From Dyella_A sp050749815 (GTDB lineage: Bacteria; Pseudomonadota; Gammaproteobacteria; Xanthomonadales; Rhodanobacteraceae): a stretch of 64,000 bases of DNA. Positions within the stretch are counted from its first letter, which is position 1; each line of letters begins with the position of its first letter. The translations under genes and the position numbers were made by a program. The notes below the pieces were generated by a model. It was not told where the DNA came from and made no database searches. It worked only from the letters and a program-made list of their open reading frames with translations. The stretch is from positions 3,162,001 through 3,226,000 of the forward strand of contig NZ_CP192735.1 of the NCBI RefSeq assembly GCF_050749815.1, written 5' to 3'. Shown here in pieces: positions 43,641-50,212 of the stretch.

Positions 43641-44167
43641 TGGCGGTCGGCAGTACTTCTCCGCGCGCCACGATGGTCGTGGTGATGGGCGTTTCCGGCA
43701 CCGGCAAGAGCACCTTCGGTGCAGCGCTGGCCGAGGCACTCGGCGCCCGCTTCCTCGACGCCGACGACCTGCATCCTCCCGCCAACCGCCAGAAGATGGC
43801 CGCCGGCATCGCGCTCGACGACGACGACCGTCGCCCCTGGCTCGAAGCCGTCGCCGCCTGGATGGCCGAAAGGATCCGCACCGGGCAACCCGGCGTGGTG
43901 GCGTGCTCGGCGCTGCGCCGTCGTTATCGCGACCGGCTGCGTGCGGCAGGCGTCGGCGTGCGCTTCGTCTACCTGGCCGTGCCACGCGCGGAACTGGACG
44001 CACGCATGCGTGCGCGCGTGCACTTCATGCCGGTGACGCTGCTGGACAGTCAGCTGGCCGCGCTCGAGCCGCCGGGCGCGGATGAAGCCGTATGCACCGT
44101 CGACGGCGGTGCGCCACTGGAGCGCAACCTGCAACGCGTCCTCCGCTGGCTGACGACATCCCCGTAG
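43640..44167 (+). CDS. Gluconokinase (GntK)
   Basis: 175-residue P-loop kinase that phosphorylates gluconate to 6-phosphogluconate. The P-loop GVSGTGKST is at about residues 17-25, followed by LDADDLHPPANRQKMAAGIALDDDDRRPWL, the gluconate-kinase signature. ATG at 43640 shares its A with the preceding stop codon. It links the locus to the Entner-Doudoroff or pentose phosphate route. It is the last gene before a large palindromic repeat. Confidence 0.92.
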   Translation: MAVGSTSPRATMVVVMGVSGTGKSTFGAALAEALGARFLDADDLHPPANRQKMAAGIALDDDDRRPWLEAVAAWMAERIRTGQPGVVACSALRRRYRDRLRAAGVGVRFVYLAVPRAELDARMRARVHFMPVTLLDSQLAALEPPGADEAVCTVDGGAPLERNLQRVLRWLTTSP

Positions 44168-44243
44168 GAGCCCGCTCGCGGGCGATGCTTTTGCTCCTGA
44201 TCCGCATCAAAGCCAAGAGCATCGCCCGCGAGCGGGCTCCTAC
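44164..44243. repeat. Paired REP-like inverted repeat (25-bp perfect arms)
   Basis: The left arm 44164-44188 and right arm 44219-44243 are perfect reverse complements, starting GTAGGAGCCCGC and ending GCGGGCTCCTAC, with a 30-base spacer that is itself partly symmetric. Each arm contains a smaller palindrome (CCCGC...GCGGG), the structure of a REP doublet (BIME). It follows the gluconokinase stop and precedes the convergent pirin stop, so it probably also terminates both. Confidence 0.85.
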
Positions 44244-44264
44244 CAAGGCGTAGTGCAGGCCGCG

Positions 44265-45098
44265 TCAGAACTTGCCGGCGCGAAAATCCGCGATGGCTTC
44301 GTGGATCTGCTCGGTGGTGTTCATCACGAACGGGCCGTAGCGGGCGACCGGCTCCTTCAGCGGTTGGCCCGCGACCAGCAGCACGCGCGCCGGCGCATCG
44401 CCACCGGCGATCGTCACCGACTCGCCCTTGCTCAGCACCGCCAGCTCGCTGCGCGCCAACGACTCGCCGGCGACCTGCGCGGCCTCGCCTTCGAACACGT
44501 AGGCGAATGCGCTGTGGCCTTCCGGCAGCGGCACGGTGATCGTGGCGCCCGGCTGCACTGTGAGGTCGAGGTAGATCGGCGCGGTGGCGACGCCGCTGAC
44601 CGGGCCGCTGGCGCCGGCGAAGTCACCGGCGATGACGCGCACCTCCACGCCGTCCACCGGCTGCACCACGGGAATCTTCTCCGGCGCAATGTCTTGGTAG
44701 CGCGGTGCGGTCATCTTGTCCTTCGCCGGCAAATTCACCCACAGCTGGAAGCCCCACATCAGGCCGTTCTCCTGCTGCGGCATTTCCGAATGCAGGATGC
44801 CGCGCCCGGCGGTCATCCACTGCACGCTGCCGGGGCCCAGATCGCCGCGGTTGCCGTGGTTGTCGCCGTGCTGCATGTGCCCGGCGAGCATGTAGGTGAC
44901 CGTCTCGAAGCCGCGGTGCGGATGCTCGGGGAAACCGGCGATGTAGTCGTCGGCGCTGTCCGAACGGAACTCGTCCAGCAGCAGGAACGGGTCGAGCATG
45001 TCCAGCGCGGGCTGCCCGATGATGCGCTTGAGCTTCACGCCCGCGCCGTCGGCGGTGTCCATGCCGCGGATGCGGCGGAAGATGCGGCGCTCGGTCAT
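44265..45098 (-). CDS. Pirin-family protein (YhhW type)
   Basis: 277-residue double-cupin protein. The N-terminal cupin has the metal His set HPHRGFETVTYMLAGHMQHGDN and the conserved GPGSVQWMTAGRGILHSEMP. Some members have quercetinase activity; the physiological role is unknown. ATG at 45098 is chosen over the frame start at 45110 because GGAG stands six bases before it. Confidence 0.93.
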   Translation of the reverse strand: MTERRIFRRIRGMDTADGAGVKLKRIIGQPALDMLDPFLLLDEFRSDSADDYIAGFPEHPHRGFETVTYMLAGHMQHGDNHGNRGDLGPGSVQWMTAGRGILHSEMPQQENGLMWGFQLWVNLPAKDKMTAPRYQDIAPEKIPVVQPVDGVEVRVIAGDFAGASGPVSGVATAPIYLDLTVQPGATITVPLPEGHSAFAYVFEGEAAQVAGESLARSELAVLSKGESVTIAGGDAPARVLLVAGQPLKEPVARYGPFVMNTTEQIHEAIADFRAGKF

Positions 45099-45192
45099 GA
45101 CGGACTCCATGCGGAAGGGGATCGCGACAAGATGCGCGCGGGCGAGCGATTCGCCAAGGGTGGGCGGGCGAACGGATCGTTTCGCCGGCCAC

Positions 45193-45939
45193 TCAAGCCA
45201 GCCAGCGGAACGCCCGGCGCAGCTCGGCCTCGCCCTGGTCGAGGTAGCAGCGGCCGTGCGCGAGGATCACCCGGCGCGGCCGCCACGCCAGCATGCGGGC
45301 CAGGCAAGCGCGCGCGACGCGTTTGCGGCCGAGGTAGGTCAGGCGCATGTCCAGCGGTGCCTTGCCGTCCGGATCGAGCGATCCGGCCAGGCGCACCAGC
45401 AGGCGCATCATCGGCGGCAAGCGGGCCGGCTCGAAGTTCTCGATCAGGTCGGCTAACACCAAGGTGCCGCTGTCGCGATGGAGGAACACGATCTCCTCCA
45501 GCGCGCGGCTGCCGCGGAAGTGCAGCTGGTCCAACGTGGCGGCCCACTCTGGCGGGGGTGCGTCGGCGAGATCGGCGTCGAAGTTCACCGCGATGCGCTG
45601 GCTTCGTGCGCGCTCGCGCACGCCGGGCGAGGCCCAGGCGCACGCTTGCGGATAACGGCGCTGCCAGGCCGCAATGTGCGCATAATGCAGCTTGTTCGGC
45701 GACACCAGATGGCGCACCGGGCCCAGCGCATCGAGCGCGCGAAACAGCGCGTCGTCCGGGGCGATCGGCGAATGGCACCACAGCCCGCCATCGGCGAGCT
45801 GCACCACGGTCATGCGGGTGGGGAACGCGAGATGGCCGCCGGGAACGGCCATGCCGATCATCGGGCCGTCCACCAGCCACAGACCGGCGGCTACCGGCTT
45901 GAGGACGTTCAGCGGTTGGTAGAGCCTGGGCGAGGTCAC
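45193..45939 (-). CDS. DUF4336 MBL-fold-like protein
   Basis: 248-residue protein: YQPLNVLKPVAAGLWLVDGPM, FPTRMTVVQLADGGLWCHSPIAP and VRHLVSPNKLHYAHIAAWQRRYP are blocks typical of DUF4336, a metallo-beta-lactamase-like family with a degenerate metal site (no HxHxDH). Function unknown. The start is taken at GTG 45939, which directly follows the UPF0149 gene; codons further upstream overlap that gene. Probably co-transcribed with xthA and the UPF0149 gene. Confidence 0.75.
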   Translation of the reverse strand: MTSPRLYQPLNVLKPVAAGLWLVDGPMIGMAVPGGHLAFPTRMTVVQLADGGLWCHSPIAPDDALFRALDALGPVRHLVSPNKLHYAHIAAWQRRYPQACAWASPGVRERARSQRIAVNFDADLADAPPPEWAATLDQLHFRGSRALEEIVFLHRDSGTLVLADLIENFEPARLPPMMRLLVRLAGSLDPDGKAPLDMRLTYLGRKRVARACLARMLAWRPRRVILAHGRCYLDQGEAELRRAFRWLA

Positions 45940-45956
45940 CGTACCGCCGCGGGGCC

Positions 45957-46637
45957 TCAGTGCACCCAGTGCCCGCTGCGATGGCGCGGCGGCGCGGCCG
46001 CTTCTTCGCTGTCGGCCGCATCGGCCTTCACGGCCGCGTCCAGCTCGGCTTCGGTGGCCGGATGCTCCTGCCAGTACTGGCTCACCGCGCCGAGCACGGC
46101 CGGCACCTGGGCCAGGCACTCGTCGTATTCCTCGTCGCTGAGTTTCTCGAACTCGGTCTCGGCGTTGAGGATGCCCTCGTCCACCGCCAGCGCCATCACC
46201 GGGCCGAGCAGTTCCATCAGCTCCGGGTCTTCGGCCAGGCGCTTTTCCCACAGCCCCGCGCGCAGGTCGATGCCGCGGCTGAAGCCTTCGCACCAGCCGG
46301 CGGCGCTGAGCGCCGGGCCCAGATCGGTGTCGATCTCGCCGAGGATCGGCTCGTAGGCATCCACGTCCAGCTCGGCCTCGATGGAGTCGTTGAGCTTGGC
46401 CAGCAGGGCGAGCACGCGATTGCCTTCGGCCTCGTCGGCGAACGGGTGGTGCAGCACTTCGGGCAGCCACTCCTCGGGGGTCACCAGCATCGGGCCCACC
46501 GCCAGTGCGGAGAGCAGGCCGTGCACGCCGTCCAGCAGCAGGCTGTCGTCCTCGGCGTGGGCGCGCAGGTAGCGGTCCAGTTCGTCCAGTTCGCTGTCGT
46601 CGAGCGAGCTGGGCCAATCGTTGGAAGAAGTGTTCAT
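45957..46637 (-). CDS. UPF0149 family protein (YecA/YgfB type)
   Basis: 226-residue acidic protein. The UPF0149 pattern is LLLDGVHGLLSALAVGPMLVTPEEWLPEVL and AAGWCEGFSRGIDLRAGLWEKRL. No C-terminal SEC-C zinc motif is present; the tail is Ala/Asp/Glu-rich and ends RHRSGHWVH. It starts 5 bases after the xthA stop, so it is in the same operon. The family role is uncertain (YgfB affects drug resistance in Pseudomonas). Confidence 0.88.
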   Translation of the reverse strand: MNTSSNDWPSSLDDSELDELDRYLRAHAEDDSLLLDGVHGLLSALAVGPMLVTPEEWLPEVLHHPFADEAEGNRVLALLAKLNDSIEAELDVDAYEPILGEIDTDLGPALSAAGWCEGFSRGIDLRAGLWEKRLAEDPELMELLGPVMALAVDEGILNAETEFEKLSDEEYDECLAQVPAVLGAVSQYWQEHPATEAELDAAVKADAADSEEAAAPPRHRSGHWVH

Positions 46638-46642
46638 GGGTG

Positions 46643-47422
46643 TCAGATATCCAAGTCCAGCGTCACCGGCGTGTGATCGGAGGGGCGCTCCCACTTGCGC
46701 GGCTCGCGGTCGATGGCGGCGGCGCGCGCGCGTGGCTTGAGCGCTTCGCCGATGAGGATCAGGTCGATGCGCAGGCCCATGTTGCGCCGGAAGGCGGCCT
46801 GTCGGTAGTCCCACCAGCTGAAGTGGCCGGCGTCGCTCTCGAACAGGCGGAAGCTGTCGTGCAGGCCGAGCTCGGTGATCGCCTTGAGCGCCGCGCGCTC
46901 GGGCGGCGAGCAGAGAATGTCTTCGCCCCAGGCGACCGGATCGTAGACGTCGCGATCGTCCGGGCAGATGTTGAAATCGCCCAGCACCACGAGGTTCGGG
47001 TGACGCTCCAGCTCGGCGGCGAGGAACTCGCGCACGCGCGCCATCCAGTCCAGCTTGTAGGCGTACTTTTCGTCACCTACCGCCTTGCCGTTGACCACGT
47101 ACAGGTCGACCACGCGCAGCTCGCCGATGGTGGCGGCGAGGATGCGCCGCTGCGGATCGTCCAGCCCGGGAATGTCGGTGACCACGTCGGCGAACGCAGG
47201 CTGGCTGTCCGCGCGGGCGAGCAGGGCGACGCCGTTGTAGGTCTTCTGCCCCGCATACACCGCGCGGTAGCCGGCGGCCGCGAGCGCATCGACCGGGAAC
47301 TTGGCGTCCTCCAGCTTGGTTTCCTGCAGCGCCACCACGTCCGGCTGCGCATCGGCCAGCCACTGGGTGAGATGCGGCAGGCGCACGTTGAGCGAGTTGA
47401 CGTTCCAGCTGGCGATCTTCAT
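46643..47422 (-). CDS. xthA: Exodeoxyribonuclease III / AP endonuclease
   Basis: 259-residue metal-dependent DNA repair nuclease acting at abasic sites. Motifs: MKIASWNVNSLNVRL with the metal Asn, LQETKLED with the metal Glu, the catalytic Asp/Asn in LGDFNICPDD, and the C-terminal His in PSDHTPV. It heads a short operon with the UPF0149 and DUF4336 genes. Confidence 0.96.
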   Translation of the reverse strand: MKIASWNVNSLNVRLPHLTQWLADAQPDVVALQETKLEDAKFPVDALAAAGYRAVYAGQKTYNGVALLARADSQPAFADVVTDIPGLDDPQRRILAATIGELRVVDLYVVNGKAVGDEKYAYKLDWMARVREFLAAELERHPNLVVLGDFNICPDDRDVYDPVAWGEDILCSPPERAALKAITELGLHDSFRLFESDAGHFSWWDYRQAAFRRNMGLRIDLILIGEALKPRARAAAIDREPRKWERPSDHTPVTLDLDI

Positions 47423-47463
47423 CGGCGCATTGTAAGGGAGCGGCGTCGGGGCCGCTGTGCGGC

Positions 47464-49146
47464 TCAGGCGTCGGGTGCTGCCAGATGCACCGGCGCGGGC
47501 AGCGACGGCAACGGTGAGTTGCAGCGCACTGTGGATGGCGATGGCGCCGGCTGGCCGTCTTCGGCGGCATAGTCGATCGTCACCTCACCGGCCGCGCGAC
47601 AGGCCGCCGCGACCTGCGCGGCAAGCGCGAGCGGATCGCCGGTCGCCAGCGACTGGCCGCCGATCGCCGCCACCCTGGCGCCCGGCCGCAAGGTCCGGCA
47701 GCGCGGCAGGGGTTTATCCAGGCGCATGCCGTCGGGGTTGTTGCCGAAGCTGACCATGCCGCCGCAGTCGCTGGCCATCAGGTGGAACATCACCTGGCCG
47801 AGATAGGCGCGGCGCGTGTCGGCATCCAGCACGCTCTCGGGCTGCACGCGCAGGCCCAGCGCCGTCCATGCCTCCACGAGCTCCGCCGCAAAGGCGCCCG
47901 GCGCGGCGACCGCCCGGTCCAGGCTCTGGCGCACGGATGGCGCGATGTCTACCGGCATCAGGTCCTGCCAGCGGTAACCCGGTTGCGGATGCCGCGCATG
48001 CGACTCGCGCAGCTGTCGCCACAGCCGGAAGTAGCCGCTCGCGGGGTCGGCCGGATCGGCCGCCAGCGCCAGCGCCGACATCAGCGCGGCGCCGCAGTCG
48101 TAGGGCATCTGGCCGGGTTGCGGGTGGTCGGCGAGGGTGGCGGCGATGCCCGCGTCGTGCGGCAGCTCCAGCAGGCAGGCATTGTAGGAGCGCGCCACCG
48201 CGGTCCACGCCTCCTGGCGCGACTGACCCAGCACCTGCGCCGTGGCGAAGATCCGCGCCAGCTCGGCGCCGCCCTCCTTGGCCAGCAGCGCCTCGCCCTC
48301 GGGCGAGCCCAGCTTGGCGTCGCTGTCCCAGCTGTGGAAAAGCTCGTGCGCGAGGAAGCCGGTGAGCTGGTCGGCGGTGGCGCGGTCGACCTGCCCCCAG
48401 GCATCGCCGTAGAGGCCCAGCGCGATTGCCGCGGGCAGGTGGTCGCCCTTGTAGTCGCGGGCGCCGCGCGGGGTGGGTCGGCTGAAGACGAACAGCATCG
48501 GCACCGACGCCGGACCCATACTGCGGGTATACAGATCGACCAGCGCCGGCACCTGGGCGGCGATGCGCTCGCGGATCCACGTGGGCGTGCCGCGGTCGCT
48601 CACCAGCATCAGGGCGCCGTGGCGCAGCACGCGGGGCTGACCAAACGCAACGTAGCCCTCCGGCTGCGCCATGTCGGTGGCCAGCGACGTGCGCTGCGCG
48701 CGGCCGTAGCCGATCACCTGGTCACCCTTCGCTGGGTGCCAGCGCGGGCACAGCGGCGTGGCGTGGTCGGCAGCCAGGAACAGCGGCGTGTAGAGCGCCA
48801 TGGTGCCGTCGGTGAAGCGTAGGTACGGCGGGTAGGCGCGGTCTTCGATCGGCGCATCGGCGCTCACGTCCATGCGCAGATGCAGCATGCGCCGATCGGA
48901 TCGCACAGGCGCCAGCGTGGTCTCGCCGATCCGCGCCGAGCCGTCCGGCGAGGTCCACAAGCGACTGCGGCGATACGGCGCCAGGTCGACCAGGCTCAGG
49001 GAATTCACCCCGGGCGGCAGCGTCACCCGTGCATCCACCGCGTGCGCGATCGGGTCGTAGCGGATCTCGACCGGGACGCACGCGGCACGTGCGTCGACGT
49101 TCGCCCACGCAAGCGTGGCGGCAAGCGCGAAGAGCAGGCGTTTCAT
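47464..49146 (-). CDS. Secreted M61-like metallopeptidase-like protein
   Basis: 560-residue exported protein, signal peptide to DARA (about residue 20). A gluzincin zinc motif HELFHSWD lies near residue 270, with a possible third ligand Glu in KEGGAELARIF about 25 residues later. This resembles the M61 glycyl aminopeptidase group, although the overall match is weak. The C-terminal 100 residues have a PDZ-like pattern (LRPGARVAAIGGQSLATGD). ATG at 49146 is chosen for the signal peptide. The target is unknown; it appears to be a single gene. Confidence 0.6.
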   Translation of the reverse strand: MKRLLFALAATLAWANVDARAACVPVEIRYDPIAHAVDARVTLPPGVNSLSLVDLAPYRRSRLWTSPDGSARIGETTLAPVRSDRRMLHLRMDVSADAPIEDRAYPPYLRFTDGTMALYTPLFLAADHATPLCPRWHPAKGDQVIGYGRAQRTSLATDMAQPEGYVAFGQPRVLRHGALMLVSDRGTPTWIRERIAAQVPALVDLYTRSMGPASVPMLFVFSRPTPRGARDYKGDHLPAAIALGLYGDAWGQVDRATADQLTGFLAHELFHSWDSDAKLGSPEGEALLAKEGGAELARIFATAQVLGQSRQEAWTAVARSYNACLLELPHDAGIAATLADHPQPGQMPYDCGAALMSALALAADPADPASGYFRLWRQLRESHARHPQPGYRWQDLMPVDIAPSVRQSLDRAVAAPGAFAAELVEAWTALGLRVQPESVLDADTRRAYLGQVMFHLMASDCGGMVSFGNNPDGMRLDKPLPRCRTLRPGARVAAIGGQSLATGDPLALAAQVAAACRAAGEVTIDYAAEDGQPAPSPSTVRCNSPLPSLPAPVHLAAPDA

Positions 49147-49241
49147 CGGCGGCGTCCGGTTCGGTGCGAGGCCACCATTGGAAGGGGCGCGCGCGTCGCC
49201 GCACACGCCCCAGAGGTCACGACCGCGCTATGACCTTCGAC

Positions 49242-49280
49242 TCAGTCGATCAACCCATGGCTGCGCAGCAGTGCCTCCGG
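49242..49280 (-). repeat. Second copy of the 3' end of prlC (direct repeat, left)
   Basis: 39 bases matching 50174-50212 at 36 positions. Read on the minus strand it encodes PEALLRSHGLID plus stop, identical in protein to the end of oligopeptidase A, and all three base changes are synonymous. Beyond this point homology decays with an indel (CTTCGTCGC is still shared). It is a fossil prlC terminus lying on the far side of the HEPN/nucleotidyltransferase pair. Confidence 0.85.
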
Positions 49281-49350
49281 CTACAAGCCCGGATGCGACG
49301 AAGGGGCTGGATCGGCGATGATGCGCCTCATCGAATGGCAAGGAACGACG

Positions 49351-49782
49351 ATGACCGAGACGCTGGATCTCAGTTCGCTGCGTCAGGCGCTGGCCTCGCT
49401 GCAGGACGCGCAGGCGCTCGTCGATGACGCCGCCTGGTTCGAGCCGCAATCCTCACGCGTGAAGAACACCCTCATCGCCGGTCTGATCCAGAACTTCGAG
49501 TTCGTTTACGAGTTGAGCGTGAAGATGATCCGGCGCCAGCTCGAGCTGGAAGCGGCCAGTCCCACCGAGGTGGACGAGGCCAGTTTCCGCGACGTGATGC
49601 GGCTGGCCGGCGAGCGCGGTCTGGTCAGCAATGTCGAGGCGTGGTTCGGCTATCGCCGGCTGCGCAACATCACGGCGCATACCTACGATCAGGCCAAGGC
49701 GCGGCTGGTGCTGGACGGACTCGCACCCTTTGTGGGCGATGCCCAATCGCTGCTGCAAGCGCTTGAGGCCCGGCATGCCTGA
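49351..49782 (+). CDS. HepT-like HEPN-domain protein (HI0074 type)
   Basis: 143-residue four-helix protein of the nucleotidyltransferase-substrate-binding/HEPN group. It carries the RNase motif Rx4HxY as RNITAHTY (Arg105, His110, Tyr112), the motif of HepT toxins whose Tyr is AMPylated by the partner MntA. ATG at 49351 has AAGGA upstream. Its end overlaps the partner start by eight bases. In the Haemophilus HI0073/HI0074 pair the nucleotidyltransferase comes first; here the HEPN gene is first. Toxin activity is inferred from the motif. Confidence 0.87.
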   Translation: MTETLDLSSLRQALASLQDAQALVDDAAWFEPQSSRVKNTLIAGLIQNFEFVYELSVKMIRRQLELEAASPTEVDEASFRDVMRLAGERGLVSNVEAWFGYRRLRNITAHTYDQAKARLVLDGLAPFVGDAQSLLQALEARHA

Positions 49783-50125
49783 GCCAGAAGCCAGGCTCGA
49801 CACGCTGGACCTGAGTCCGACGCAGCTACGCATCGTGCGGGAGATTCTTGCGCGTCACGCCGACGGGCTGATCGTCTGGGTGTTCGGCTCGCGCGCGCGC
49901 GGTGGTGCCAAACCCTACTCCGATCTCGACCTGGCGTTGATCACTGATCGGCCCATGGATCTGGCGCGCCAGACAGCGCTCGCCGACGCGTTCGAGCAAT
50001 CGGATCTACCGTGGCGCGTCGACCTGGTGGACTGGGCGACGACGAGCGATGCCTTCCGTCGCATCATTGAGCGCGATCACGTCGTGATCCAGCCCGGCGA
50101 GCCAGGACTCCGTCCGATACGGTGA
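49775..50125 (+). CDS. MntA-like minimal nucleotidyltransferase (antitoxin)
   Basis: 116-residue minimal nucleotidyltransferase. The motif GSx10DxD is complete (Gly38, Ser39, Asp50, Asp52; GSRARGGAKPYSDLDLAL), and a third acidic residue is in RVDLVDW. In type VII systems MntA transfers AMP to the HepT tyrosine and so neutralises it. Eight-base overlap with hepT shows coupled translation. It is followed 48 bases later by the prlC stop on the opposite strand. Confidence 0.9.
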   Translation: MPEPEARLDTLDLSPTQLRIVREILARHADGLIVWVFGSRARGGAKPYSDLDLALITDRPMDLARQTALADAFEQSDLPWRVDLVDWATTSDAFRRIIERDHVVIQPGEPGLRPIR

Positions 50126-50173
50126 GCGGCAAGGCCGTCGGCGCTCGTTACGACACCGACGGCCTTGATCCAA

Positions 50174-50212
50174 TCAGTCGATCAGCCCGTGGCTGCGCAG
50201 CAGCGCCTCCGG
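50174..50212 (-). repeat. prlC 3' end, right direct repeat partner
   Basis: The last 13 codons of the intact oligopeptidase A gene, including its stop; repeated at 49242-49280 in the same orientation, 932 bases away. The segment between contains only the HepT/MntA pair. Confidence 0.85.

Noticed and set aside
49228..49449. Minus-strand frame running through the prlC remnant
   Set aside because: Only the last 13 codons are prlC-like; the rest is not similar to a protein and overlaps the HEPN gene.
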